Source of the DNA: Bacteroidales bacterium
GTDB taxonomy: Bacteria > Bacteroidota > Bacteroidia > Bacteroidales > JAADJA01
NCBI GenBank assembly: GCA_020052415.1
Contig: JAGVPB010000076.1
Coordinates: 1-64,000 of the forward strand
Direction of reading: 5' to 3'
DNA: 64,000 nucleotides
Below the pieces are notes generated by a model, which searched no databases, was not told the DNA's origin, and saw only the letters and a list, made by a program, of their open reading frames with translations. Below, in pieces: positions 26,059-35,668 of this stretch. Each line of letters begins with the position of its first letter. The stretch's first letter is position 1. The position numbers and the translations under genes are program-made.

Positions 26059-27714
26059 TCATCGCTGTATAATAAATTTTTGAGTAACATTAAACTCATC
26101 ACCACTTATTTCCATGAAATATAAACCTTCCCTTATTCCAATAACATCCAATGTGCACCTTTTCTCAATATGATGTAATAATAATTTAGCTATTTGTTTT
26201 CCCTGACTGTTAAAAATCAAAAGCTTCATCTCCTTCCCAATAATCATATCATTAACTAAAATAGTTAATTTGTTGGAAACCGGATTTGGATAAATCGAAA
26301 ATAACGTAGTATTCATCATTGAACTTGAATTATTCTCAATTGAAAATTGATATTCAGGAGGTTCATCATTCATAAAATAATTGTATTTTTTCGATACTCT
26401 GATTTTAATTATTACATCGTTATTTAACCACTCATGATTGTCCGTTTTTAATGGAATTCCGACCCAATATGTTGAAGCGAAAATGTAATCTTTGTAAATT
26501 TTTTGGTTCTCCTCAAGTAATCCGCAGATGTAAGAACATCCATCATACCTTGGAAAACGAAAAGTGTCAACAGAAAGGGCTCCCATTATATATACATAAT
26601 GTTGACCACCAAATAAAGGGTAATAGGTCGGATATGAAAATATTTCGCTGGTTGGATTCCATAACATATCTCTTCCGTTTTCACTCGCTAACCAAGAGTC
26701 TTCTCCAAAAATTATATTCAGCCTTTCTCCTGTTTCCACATTAATCGCATATCCCGGAAACCATCCCATGCCTATAGGACTTATATAATTTGAGCAATAA
26801 TATGGATTTGTGCTGGTCGTACTTGTATCTCCCTTAACATTTACAGAAGGATGGTTTCGATACGAAAAATGTAATGCTTGTCCCTGTGAAAGAAGAGTAT
26901 CATTACACATTTCAACTACACAGCTTCGACTCCAGTTGGAGGTATCAGTTGTAATAATTATATCTATTCCCGACAATTGCTGAAAATTGTTCAGAAACTT
27001 GGATTCAGTAGAATAAGCCGGACCACTGTTGTCCTGTGAATATACCGCAGTTAGTAAATATGGACTCCACGATCCGCCTATTACATTTTCATATTTTTCA
27101 TAATAATCAAAAGCATGAGTTGGCAAATCCCAGTCATTGTATTCAGGATACGACAAATCTATATAGTTTCCTGACCTGATCCAGTTTAATGGTGAATAGG
27201 AATCATGATCGTGAACAAAATTTAACCACATTATACTGCTATCCTGATAAAACATTTCTGAATATAAAAATCCATTATTCACGCTATTTATTATTTCGCC
27301 CGGATTTTCTGTGGATTTTGTTTGAATTTGCATTCCCCATTGGGCTATTTCCTGTAAATATTCGGAATAAATTGTTGAATCCCCTGTAATTGTTGAATCA
27401 AGCGAATGTGAATACAACCGCCATCTTGAAGTATCATTTATCCCGGTAAGTGAAATGGAAAACAAACCTTTAGGGCAAAGCTCCGCATTAATAATCTTAA
27501 TGTCAAACGGGCCAAAATTATTTTGATATACAGGTTGGTAATAAAATGATTCCGGAGAATTAATTATACTGTCGTACATTCCTGGTTTTAATTCAAGAAT
27601 ATTCCCGCCATTTCCCTGTCCTTTAATTCTTCTTAATTCAATTTCAGGCTGTTGACAATAGATATTTATATGAGTTAAAAAGATAAGATTTAAAATTAAC
27701 AGCAGATTTTTCAT
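26059..27714 (-). CDS. T9SS-exported protein of unknown function
   Basis: A 551-residue protein from the ATG at 27712-27714; a frame upstream adds 13 residues that would spoil the signal peptide. It has a signal peptide (MKNLLLILNLIFLTHIN) and no domain I recognise in the middle. The region is rich in Trp, Tyr and Asn with YCSNYISPIGMGWFPGYAINVETGE-like strands (quoted here only in part). A T9SS sorting domain with FSIYPNPVSNKL and a terminal KFIIQR completes it. It lies inside the leucine-degradation cluster on the same strand, between the hydratase and the carboxylase alpha gene, with no functional link visible. Its AT-rich codon use looks different from the enzymes around it, which suggests later insertion. 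Confidence 0.75.
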   Translation of the reverse strand: MKNLLLILNLIFLTHINIYCQQPEIELRRIKGQGNGGNILELKPGMYDSIINSPESFYYQPVYQNNFGPFDIKIINAELCPKGLFSISLTGINDTSRWRLYSHSLDSTITGDSTIYSEYLQEIAQWGMQIQTKSTENPGEIINSVNNGFLYSEMFYQDSSIMWLNFVHDHDSYSPLNWIRSGNYIDLSYPEYNDWDLPTHAFDYYEKYENVIGGSWSPYLLTAVYSQDNSGPAYSTESKFLNNFQQLSGIDIIITTDTSNWSRSCVVEMCNDTLLSQGQALHFSYRNHPSVNVKGDTSTTSTNPYYCSNYISPIGMGWFPGYAINVETGERLNIIFGEDSWLASENGRDMLWNPTSEIFSYPTYYPLFGGQHYVYIMGALSVDTFRFPRYDGCSYICGLLEENQKIYKDYIFASTYWVGIPLKTDNHEWLNNDVIIKIRVSKKYNYFMNDEPPEYQFSIENNSSSMMNTTLFSIYPNPVSNKLTILVNDMIIGKEMKLLIFNSQGKQIAKLLLHHIEKRCTLDVIGIREGLYFMEISGDEFNVTQKFIIQR

Positions 27715-27800
27715 AATCAATGTCTTTTTGAAAAAGAATAAAATACAGAACATGTTTATCCTTTATTAATCCTTTTCGCCCAAAGATTTTTTCAAAAAAT

Positions 27801-28592
27801 TTAATTCTTCACCCATTTCGGTTTCCGTTTTTCCAAAAATGCCGCCATTCCCTCCTGTCCTTCATCACTGGCACGGATTTCCGCAATCATCTTTGCGGTT
27901 GATTCGAGTGCCTGTTCAAGTGTTTCTTTGTTCGAAATATTGAAGATAAGATTCTTGCATTGTGTCATGGCAACCGGACCACTTGTCCTCAATAAATCTA
28001 TGATACCGTTTATATAAGCTTCAAGTTCTTCAGCCGGCAATGATTTATTTACGAGCCTGTGGTGTTCAGCTTCTTTTCCTTTGAACCTTTTTCCGGTAAT
28101 CATCAGCTCCTTCGAACCATATTCACCCACTCTTTTTGTTACATAGGGCGAAATACAGGCAGGCACTATACCGATTTTTACCTCGCTGAGCGAAAAGGTC
28201 GTATTCTCATCGGCATAAGCAAAATCACAGGAGGCAAGCAGTCCATTTGCCCCGCCGATAGCTGCGCCATGAACAACAGCAATCGTCGGCTTTTTACAAG
28301 TGTAAATTGTGAAAAAGCATTTCGACAGATTCAGGCTTTCCCTGAAATTTTGTTCATAGCTGTATTTTGCAACATCGCGCATCCAGTTGAGATCAGCGCC
28401 GGCGCAAAATGACTTCCCCCGTCCCCTCAAAATGACAACTCTGATCTCACTGCTTCTGTTTATTTCCTCAAAACAGGCGATCAATTCCGAGATCATGGTT
28501 TCATTAAAAGCGTTATGAATCTCCGGTCGGTTCAGCCAGACAATACCTAAGTCATCTTTTTGCTCAAATTCAATTGTATGGAAACTATTCAT
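27801..28592 (-). CDS. Methylglutaconyl-CoA hydratase (enoyl-CoA hydratase family)
   Basis: A 263-residue crotonase-fold enzyme. The oxyanion-hole segments SFCAGADLNWM and AVHGAAIGGANGL are intact, and the motif SEVKIGIVPACISPYV is typical of the LiuC/methylglutaconyl-CoA hydratase branch. The expected reaction is 3-methylglutaconyl-CoA to HMG-CoA. Two close ATGs exist (28598 and 28592); the second is used here. It is downstream of the carboxyltransferase gene in the same direction, with a gap of about 170 bases that contains a heptanucleotide repeat. Confidence 0.85.
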   Translation of the reverse strand: MNSFHTIEFEQKDDLGIVWLNRPEIHNAFNETMISELIACFEEINRSSEIRVVILRGRGKSFCAGADLNWMRDVAKYSYEQNFRESLNLSKCFFTIYTCKKPTIAVVHGAAIGGANGLLASCDFAYADENTTFSLSEVKIGIVPACISPYVTKRVGEYGSKELMITGKRFKGKEAEHHRLVNKSLPAEELEAYINGIIDLLRTSGPVAMTQCKNLIFNISNKETLEQALESTAKMIAEIRASDEGQEGMAAFLEKRKPKWVKN

Positions 28593-28713
28593 ATACATTT
28601 TTCTATCTCAAATTATATTTAATCAACTATCCTTTACAGCTTTATGCCAATTTTGTAAATCATGGTTTAAAATAATCAAAACAAAAAGAAATAATGTAAA
28701 AAACCATGATCAC

Positions 28714-28760
28714 GGAACTCCGAACCCGGAACTTCGAACTTCGAACTTCGAACTTCGAAC
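28714..28760. repeat. Tandem heptanucleotide repeat GAACTTC
   Basis: Four perfect GAACTTC units at 28729-28756 plus a partial fifth and two degenerate units before them. It lies nine bases beyond the carboxyltransferase stop. A related array sits at 15071-15102 behind another operon. Copy number of such arrays usually varies by slippage. Confidence 0.8.
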
Positions 28761-28768
28761 TATCCTCG

Positions 28769-30376
28769 CTACATCCTGAAAACCCCGTTCTTCATATCCG
28801 GGAATTTTTGATTGAGCGACATGGCAATTCCCATAGCAATGATCTTACGTGTATCAACAGGATCAATAATGCCATCGTCCCATAATCGTGAAGTGCTGAA
28901 ATAAGGTGAACCCTCCTCTTCATATTTTTTCAGAATTTCGGCTCTTAATTTTTCCCTTTCTTCAGGATTCATTGTTTTACCGGATGCTGCTAATTGCTCT
29001 TCCTTCACCTGAATTAAAACACCAGAGGCCTGTTCACCACCCATGACTGAGATACGGGAATTGGGCCACATGAACAACAATCGTGGATCGTAAGCTCTGC
29101 CTGCCATGGCATAGTTACCAGCGCCGAATGACCCGCCGAAAACTACAGTAAACTTTGGAACATCTGCATTAGCTACAGCATGAACAAATTTAGCACCGTC
29201 CTTCGCTATACCGCCATGTTCATATTGTTTTCCAACAATAAAACCGGTGATGTTTTGCATGAATAGAATGGGAATTTTCCGGGACTGGCAAAGCTCCACA
29301 AAATGCGCACCTTTCAATGAAGATTCGGAAAACAAGACACCATTATTCGCAAGTATGCCAACTGGATACCCCATGATATTCGCAAAACCGGTGATCAAAG
29401 TCGGGGCGTAGCGGGCTTTAAATTCATGAAAACGGCTGCCGTCAACCATACGTGCTATTATTTCTTTCGAATCAACGGGTTTCCTGAAATCAATAGGTGC
29501 GAGTCCGTAAATTTCTTCCGGATCATAAAAAGGATCTTCAACCGGGCTGATTTCAAGCCTTTGCTTTTCCTTTGATTCCAGTGTTTGAAAAATATTCCTG
29601 CAAATCTGGATGGCATGCTGGTCGTTTTCTGCCAGATGGTCGGCAACACCTGAGATAGACGTATGAACATCTGCGCCTCCCAAATCCTCAGGGCTGACCA
29701 CTTCACCGGTTGCAGCTTTGACCAATGGAGGACCGCCTATAAAGATAGTCCCTTGTTTTTTAACGATTATTGTTTCATCGCTCATCGCCGGAACATAAGC
29801 ACCTCCTGCTGTACACGAACCCATCACAATGGCGATCTGAGGAACACCCATGGCGGATAGCCGTGCCTGGTTGTAAAAGAACCTCCCGAAATTAAACCGG
29901 TCGGCAAAGACTTTTGATTGCTCAGGTAAAAAAATCCCACCCGAATCAACCATATAAACACAGGGAAGACAATTTTCGATGGCGATTTGCTGTGCCCTTA
30001 CATGCTTTTTTATGGTTTCCTTGATATAAGTTCCACCTTTTACTGTGGCATCATTAGCAATTATCAGGGTTTCTTTTCCATGAATAACTCCAATACCGGT
30101 AATGATACCTGCCGATGGAAACTGGTTGCCGTATTCGCCAAAAGCTGCCATAGGAGAAAGTTCCAAAAATGGTGTATTCGGATCTATTAACAGATCAATA
30201 CGCTCGCGGGCGAGTAGTTTACCTCTTTCCTTATGCCGGCTGACTGCCTTTTCCGGTGCTCCGTGGCGAACCTTTTCGAGGTTGGATTTAAATTCATTGA
30301 GTATCTTCAAAAACTCTTCCCTGTTCTTTTTAAATGCGGAAGACTGAACATCAATTTTAGATTCTATTCTGTACAA
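28769..30376 (-). CDS. Methylcrotonyl-CoA carboxylase, carboxyltransferase beta subunit
   Basis: A 535-residue carboxyltransferase with the two crotonase-like halves of the family. Conserved stretches include RERIDLLIDPNTPFLELS, GSCTAGGAYVPAMSDE, the methylcrotonyl-type FIGGPPLVKAATGEVVS, and FGGSFGAGNYAMAGRAY in the second half. LWDDGIIDPVDTR is near the C-terminus. The segment GGPPLVKAATGE and the neighbouring hydratase and HMG-CoA lyase favour methylcrotonyl-CoA over propionyl-CoA. It is the first gene of the catabolic cluster behind a -7 box at 30461. Confidence 0.9.
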   Translation of the reverse strand: MYRIESKIDVQSSAFKKNREEFLKILNEFKSNLEKVRHGAPEKAVSRHKERGKLLARERIDLLIDPNTPFLELSPMAAFGEYGNQFPSAGIITGIGVIHGKETLIIANDATVKGGTYIKETIKKHVRAQQIAIENCLPCVYMVDSGGIFLPEQSKVFADRFNFGRFFYNQARLSAMGVPQIAIVMGSCTAGGAYVPAMSDETIIVKKQGTIFIGGPPLVKAATGEVVSPEDLGGADVHTSISGVADHLAENDQHAIQICRNIFQTLESKEKQRLEISPVEDPFYDPEEIYGLAPIDFRKPVDSKEIIARMVDGSRFHEFKARYAPTLITGFANIMGYPVGILANNGVLFSESSLKGAHFVELCQSRKIPILFMQNITGFIVGKQYEHGGIAKDGAKFVHAVANADVPKFTVVFGGSFGAGNYAMAGRAYDPRLLFMWPNSRISVMGGEQASGVLIQVKEEQLAASGKTMNPEEREKLRAEILKKYEEEGSPYFSTSRLWDDGIIDPVDTRKIIAMGIAMSLNQKFPDMKNGVFRM

Positions 30377-30460
30377 AATATATGGTTTTTTAATGAACTA
30401 TTATTTGTTTTCAACTGCTGAATTTAAGGGCAGGTAAATTTAGAAAAATTTTATATTCAG

Positions 30461-30468
30461 CAAATATA
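30461..30468 (-). promoter_or_regulatory. -7 promoter element of the leucine cluster
   Basis: On the minus strand TATATTTG matches TAnnTTTG exactly, about 85 bases before the ATG at 30376. No TTTG was found at the right distance upstream. The rest of the 260-base gap to the next gene shows nothing else I can name. Confidence 0.45.
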
Positions 30469-30636
30469 TGAATGTGTAAAATTCTTCTGTTGTTGGTCAG
30501 TCTCTTTTTCAACTAACCTGATAATAGTTTTTTAACGATTTACCATTCCTGATTTTATGTGGAATATTCTAAATCATTTGACTGGATTTCAGGCTGTATT
30601 TGTTGATTTTGGAATTCTTTGCCGGAAAACACGCCA

Positions 30637-31476
30637 CTAAACAGCTTCTGGCAAATTAAATACCGCTTTCACTCTCGGTCCTTTTTCTGTTTGCATAAGT
30701 GTGCAGCATTCATTGTACAGGTCATGTTCGAAAAACAGGATATATTCTTTTTCAATGGCTTCATTGAAGAATTTTTCTTTTTCCTGAAGGGTCACAAGCG
30801 GGCGGGTATCATAAGCCATAACATAAGGCAACGGTACATGGGCTGCCGAAGGAAGAAGGTCGGCCATAAAAACAATGGTTTTATCTTTAAATTGAACAAA
30901 AGGAATCATTTGTCCATCGGTGTGGCCGTTAAAAAACCTGACCCTGAAGCCGGGGAATAATTCACCTTCTTTTTCAACCAGGTTCAATTTTCCTGAATCC
31001 TGTATTGGAATAATATTTTCCTTAAGAAAGGATGCCTTTTCGCGACGGTTCGGATTTACAGCCCAGTCCCATTGAGCCTTGCTGATCCAGTATTTGGCAT
31101 TCTTAAAGGCAGGTTCATACTGGCCTTCCCCGATCTTTTTTATGCTGCCACCGCAATGATCGAAATGGAGATGAGTGAGAACCATATCGGTAATATCATC
31201 AGGTGTTAAGCCAAGCGCTGATAAAGATTTTTGGAGTGATGAATCTCCGTTAAGATGATAATGTTTCAGGAATTTCTCGTCCTGTTTATCGCCAATGCCG
31301 TTATCAATGAGAATTTTACGGTCGCCATCAACTACAAGCAGGCAGCGCATAGCCCAGTTGCAGAGATTGTTTTCATCAGCGGGATATACATCGTTCCAAA
31401 TGCTCTTGGGGACAACACCAAACATTGCTCCCCCGTCGAGCTTAAGATTTCCTGTATAAATTGTGTGAAGTTGCAT
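30637..31476 (-). CDS. MBL-fold metallohydrolase
   Basis: A 279-residue metallo-beta-lactamase-fold hydrolase. The metal site HxHxDH is complete (His102, His104, Asp106, His107 in THLHFDHCGG), and the further ligands FNGHTDGQ and FMADLLPS are in place for a dinuclear centre. This group includes lactonases and thioester or phosphoester hydrolases; the substrate cannot be chosen. It is upstream of the leucine genes on the same strand but separated by 260 bases with a promoter, so it is probably transcribed on its own. Confidence 0.85.
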   Translation of the reverse strand: MQLHTIYTGNLKLDGGAMFGVVPKSIWNDVYPADENNLCNWAMRCLLVVDGDRKILIDNGIGDKQDEKFLKHYHLNGDSSLQKSLSALGLTPDDITDMVLTHLHFDHCGGSIKKIGEGQYEPAFKNAKYWISKAQWDWAVNPNRREKASFLKENIIPIQDSGKLNLVEKEGELFPGFRVRFFNGHTDGQMIPFVQFKDKTIVFMADLLPSAAHVPLPYVMAYDTRPLVTLQEKEKFFNEAIEKEYILFFEHDLYNECCTLMQTEKGPRVKAVFNLPEAV

Positions 31477-31537
31477 AAATCTGTTTCAAAACTTTAAAAA
31501 CAACAAATAAACAAAGGATTGGTTTGTTTAACAAAAT

Positions 31538-31571
31538 AAAAGCCGCCCCAAAATACTACGGAAACGGCTTT
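31538..31571 (-). terminator. Terminator of the C25 peptidase gene
   Basis: On the minus strand the stem AAAGCCG / CGGCTTT is followed by TTATTTTG, directly after the stop of the peptidase gene at 31594. Confidence 0.7.
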
Positions 31572-31593
31572 GTTATTTTCAGAATGATGTTTT

Positions 31594-34500
31594 TTAACGG
31601 ATGATAATCTTTTTAACAATATCTAAGCTTTCACCTGAAATGAGTATGTAATAAAGACCTTTGGCATAATTGCTCAAATCAATATCAAGCTTCTGATTCG
31701 GGGATGAGATTTGTATATCGGTATTTAATACCCGTTCGGACAAGGAATTATAGATTTGAATGCTGACCTGGATTTCTTCTATCTGCTTCATTTCTATCAT
31801 AAATTTCCCGTTATTCGGGTTCGGAAATACAGAGATCGGATCATCAAAAATATTTGTTTCAACTCCTGTGTACTCTTCAAATGAAATGACAATTTCGTCA
31901 GAACTCATGCAATCACCGTCGTTAGTAACTTCCACCCAGAATGTAATATTGCCTGTCATTCCACCTGAGCCGGCTTCGATCGTTTGCGTGGTTGCCCCTG
32001 TTGACCAAAGATAGGATGCTCCGGGATTACCCGCATCGAGAAGGACGGTTGCAAAATTAGAAACTGTAACATCCGGGCCGAGATCAACAACCGGTGAAGG
32101 ATAAATGGTCAGCGTCATATCATCTTCAACAGTTCCATCGGGACCGGTAACCGTGATGGTAAGCACCACCGAACCTGTAAGAATATCATTGCTGCCGGGT
32201 GTATAATTCGGATCCGGAATAGTAGGATTGCTGAAGAATCCGTCACCTGACGTTGACCATACAATTTGAGTGTAGCTGGTCGCGATTCCCTCACAGGTAA
32301 AGTTGCTTCCGGTACACATTTCGTTGTCCATTCCGGCACTGGCATTTGTGGTTGATGGAGCAGGAAGTTCGATGTAATCTATCCATGCACAATCCGAACC
32401 GCTGCTGGTACCTCCATCCTTGTGATAGAACCATTTAAAATTGAGTGTTCCCGTCGAAAGCGGATAGCTTACCCTTTGCCAGGCTAATGTGCCGGACCAG
32501 CTCCCGACAACCTGACTATTGATGTAGAAATCAAGTAAATCATCGTCATTTTCCGATGAAATTTTCACCCAAAAAGAAATACTATCGTCCTGCATTACAT
32601 CATAGGTAAGTTTCAGAATAGAAAACTGATTATTCGCGATATCGCCTGATTGAGCACAATACGTTCCTTCATAAGGATTACCTGTTGTTATCAGCCAATC
32701 GGCATTACCGCTGAATTGCCAGTCGAACTGGTTAAATCCGCCGCTTTCCCAGTCTTCAACTATTCTTCCGATTTTTGCGGTATATTCCGATTCTGTTTCG
32801 TACTCGCCGGAACTCAGTTTAACAAGAAAATGAGCCATTGTTCCAACAGGCGCCAGCGGATCAATACTAATATTGAAAACGGCTTCATCGGTTTCACCTG
32901 TCAGCAGTGTTTCAAGCCCGACAGAGGGATTATTAATTGTAACATAGTTACACGAGGTGAGCAATTCAGCAATAACATCAGGTGCATTGCTGTGTCCCGA
33001 ATTCAATGCTTCAAAAGTAACAGATACGTTTTCTCCCGGATCAAGCCGGCCGTTATTGTTTCCCGAAGGATCCGAAATTAAATAATTACCCAGTTCCAGA
33101 AAGGGGGCGCTTGCTGTAATACTGAAAGTGCTGTTCCACACACTGCCTCCTGATGCTGCCACGTTAAAAGGAACGTCAAATTCGTCAGGAACATCGGGGG
33201 CAACGATAAAAGTAAAAGCGTTGTTGATGAAAATCGTTTGCCCGGGATTCAGATTTCCAAATATTTCTGTGTTATCTGTGATCAGTACATATCCGCTGAT
33301 GGAAGATAAAGTGACCGTAACGCTGCTTGCCGGTAGCTGACCCACATTTTTCACACCCAGCCCCAGGTTTATTTGTTCCCCGAAATCTGCTATTCCATTA
33401 CCATTTCCTGAAGGATCATTTATCTGATATGAATCAAATAAAACACAAGCCTGGTTGGTCATTACTGAAATTGTCCCCTGGTGCCGGTTCCTGTTATGAG
33501 CAACAACAGACACTTCAATAGATTCGGCTCCAATTACTGGCGAAACGAACTGAACAACGGCATCTCCGTTTGAGCCTGCTATTGCCCTTCCTATAAGCTC
33601 TCCATCCTGAACCAGGCCTATCCTGCAAAAAGGAGCATCGGTTGAAACAGTAACGCTTGCCGATCCGATTGGAATCTGCGATGGATAATTTGCTGTAATA
33701 TTGGTCGGTGTGGCTGTCCAGATATCCATTGAAGGATCGCCGAAAAGATTGGTTTCATAAACAGCCCATTTCATATATCCGTCATTGGTAAAAAAAGATG
33801 CATTGTCTTCTTTTGAGTCGCTGTTTGTATAACCGATGACCGTAATATCTTCACCAAAGATCGCATCAAAAAACTGCCGGTCAACATACTGTGATGTGCT
33901 GTTCGTGTTTCCGGGCGAATACCAGCCGTAGCGTGAATTGGCAACAGCCGCAACTTCAGCAGTCGAAATGGTTGTGATTTTTTCAGCAAAACAATCGGTT
34001 GTTCCGTAATTGCCTCCGTCGTCGCGGTTATCAAACGATCCGTTGTAACATCCCTGTGAGTAACCAATAACAAAACTTCTTGTTATACCATTGTTGGTAA
34101 AATTAGAGGTGGTTAGATCATAGGTGTCCATCCTCATATTGTAGGTAACATTTGAATGTCCGAGATGATTGAGAAGATTGACCCCCGTGGTATTGAATTT
34201 CTGGAAAACATCGTATTTGTCCCAGCCACCCTGTGTATCATACAATCTTGATACCTGTATGTTTGCGGGAAGGCCAACGGTTGTAAAACCATGATTTGAA
34301 GTTCCTGTGACAATTTCTTCCTTGTAGGTATCCCCGTAAGTCGGGGGATTGTTGTTGAGTTCCTCTCCAACCATGAGTACCTTATAAATATCTGCGATAA
34401 CAGGAGCGTTCTGGTATAATTTCAACTTATTTGTAAAGTTCGTGATCTCGGTGGTATTGTCAATACTTAGCCTGCCGATGGCAACTTCAGCATAAAGATC

Positions 34501-35523
34501 GGTTTCACCCTGCTCACCCCAGTCATTATCACCATCATTGTTCCAGTTACCATCAAGGCAACCGTAATACATGTCCGAAGGAATATCATCATCTTCCAGT
34601 GCTGAAAAACCACGGTGAGGAATGATCCTGTCGGATGAACTATTGGGATCCGCGTCACCGCCAAGGATCACATATTCAAGGTTGAAACCGGTGTAATATT
34701 GAATGATGCAGTTCCTGATCTTTTCCATGTTATCCTGCCCCTGGTATTGGGAAAAGATATCCTCAGTAGTAACAGCCGTAACAAAAAAACCTGTTGATTC
34801 TTTAAAAGTAATGTAGTCATCAAAGGAAGGCAAAAGTGAATTTTTCGTGATCAGGAGCAGGTCCGTTTCCGTACTTTTTGAGGGCGGATAGGAGTATTTT
34901 TTCAGCTCATCTGCATTTTCAACAATGTTGTTGATCCTTTGCAAAACTCCCGGAGTTTTTTTCAGAAATGTCAATGCCTGGCTTGCTTTTTCAGTTGAAG
35001 AATATTCAATGAGGAGTGTAACATCTTTTACAATTCTGATCTTCCCGGGAAGCGGGTAATAAATAACAGGGCAAATGGAAAAAGACCCGATGGAATGTCC
35101 AGCCATAAAACCCGTGCTGATGTTATCAACTATAGTCGCCGGATAAGGATTTGCAGATGAATAGATTTTCTGGTTGGGTTCAGGCTTATAGTCTTCATCC
35201 ATACCTTTTGAGATTGGGAATTGTTTTGAAGCCAGCTTAACTTTTATTCCGACGATTTCATCATAATAAGAAACAGAAATAACCGAAATATCGGAAATCT
35301 CCTGTCCCGGAGGCAAAAGTATATCAGCAGCATATAGCGGTAGCAATGGATTTCCTTCAACGCCCGAATTGCGGCAATTTGTAAAATCAAATTCCGAAAA
35401 TCCGTCTGAATCCGTTAATATCTCAGGATTACTGAATTTATAAGTAAGTTCAATGCTCTGTGATTGTAATATGCCTGAGTTTATTAACAGGAGAACAAAA
35501 AGAAAGGGTAAAAATCTATTCAT
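31594..35523 (-). CDS. Gingipain-like C25 cysteine peptidase, T9SS-exported
   Basis: A 1309-residue exported peptidase. A signal peptide (1-21) is followed by a propeptide-like N-terminal domain and the C25 caspase-fold domain at about 215-620. The catalytic pair is likely His456 in LLNHLGHSN and Cys492 in GYSQGCYNGSF. After it come an Ig-like domain, two CARDB-like modules (SGNGNGIADFGEQINL and SGNNNGRLDPGENVSV), a MAM-like jelly-roll with an EDWESG start, an Ig-like module, and the sorting domain with VFPNPNNGKF. Gingipain relatives cleave after Arg or Lys; specificity is not readable here. It shares the jelly-roll with both genes upstream, so the three form a paralogous block. Confidence 0.9.
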   Translation of the reverse strand: MNRFLPFLFVLLLINSGILQSQSIELTYKFSNPEILTDSDGFSEFDFTNCRNSGVEGNPLLPLYAADILLPPGQEISDISVISVSYYDEIVGIKVKLASKQFPISKGMDEDYKPEPNQKIYSSANPYPATIVDNISTGFMAGHSIGSFSICPVIYYPLPGKIRIVKDVTLLIEYSSTEKASQALTFLKKTPGVLQRINNIVENADELKKYSYPPSKSTETDLLLITKNSLLPSFDDYITFKESTGFFVTAVTTEDIFSQYQGQDNMEKIRNCIIQYYTGFNLEYVILGGDADPNSSSDRIIPHRGFSALEDDDIPSDMYYGCLDGNWNNDGDNDWGEQGETDLYAEVAIGRLSIDNTTEITNFTNKLKLYQNAPVIADIYKVLMVGEELNNNPPTYGDTYKEEIVTGTSNHGFTTVGLPANIQVSRLYDTQGGWDKYDVFQKFNTTGVNLLNHLGHSNVTYNMRMDTYDLTTSNFTNNGITRSFVIGYSQGCYNGSFDNRDDGGNYGTTDCFAEKITTISTAEVAAVANSRYGWYSPGNTNSTSQYVDRQFFDAIFGEDITVIGYTNSDSKEDNASFFTNDGYMKWAVYETNLFGDPSMDIWTATPTNITANYPSQIPIGSASVTVSTDAPFCRIGLVQDGELIGRAIAGSNGDAVVQFVSPVIGAESIEVSVVAHNRNRHQGTISVMTNQACVLFDSYQINDPSGNGNGIADFGEQINLGLGVKNVGQLPASSVTVTLSSISGYVLITDNTEIFGNLNPGQTIFINNAFTFIVAPDVPDEFDVPFNVAASGGSVWNSTFSITASAPFLELGNYLISDPSGNNNGRLDPGENVSVTFEALNSGHSNAPDVIAELLTSCNYVTINNPSVGLETLLTGETDEAVFNISIDPLAPVGTMAHFLVKLSSGEYETESEYTAKIGRIVEDWESGGFNQFDWQFSGNADWLITTGNPYEGTYCAQSGDIANNQFSILKLTYDVMQDDSISFWVKISSENDDDLLDFYINSQVVGSWSGTLAWQRVSYPLSTGTLNFKWFYHKDGGTSSGSDCAWIDYIELPAPSTTNASAGMDNEMCTGSNFTCEGIATSYTQIVWSTSGDGFFSNPTIPDPNYTPGSNDILTGSVVLTITVTGPDGTVEDDMTLTIYPSPVVDLGPDVTVSNFATVLLDAGNPGASYLWSTGATTQTIEAGSGGMTGNITFWVEVTNDGDCMSSDEIVISFEEYTGVETNIFDDPISVFPNPNNGKFMIEMKQIEEIQVSIQIYNSLSERVLNTDIQISSPNQKLDIDLSNYAKGLYYILISGESLDIVKKIIIR

Positions 35524-35623
35524 GATTTGCTTATTATATGATTAAAAACGAATTATAGACACGCCGGTATCTATATTTGTTGCATTTTCCTGAGATAAGG
35601 TTACTGCTGGGATTTTATACGAT

Positions 35624-35651
35624 AAAAAAACCCGCACGTTCAATGCGGGTT
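35624..35651 (-). terminator. Terminator behind the short PKD paralogue
   Basis: On the minus strand the perfect stem AACCCGCA / TGCGGGTT is followed by a T-run, 18 bases after the stop at 35669. It is a textbook intrinsic terminator. Confidence 0.85.
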
Positions 35652-35668
35652 CAAATTAAAATTTAATT

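Noticed and set aside
32650-33081. A 143-codon plus-strand frame
   Set aside because: It is antisense to the exported C25 peptidase gene, which has clear domains; no supporting start signal.
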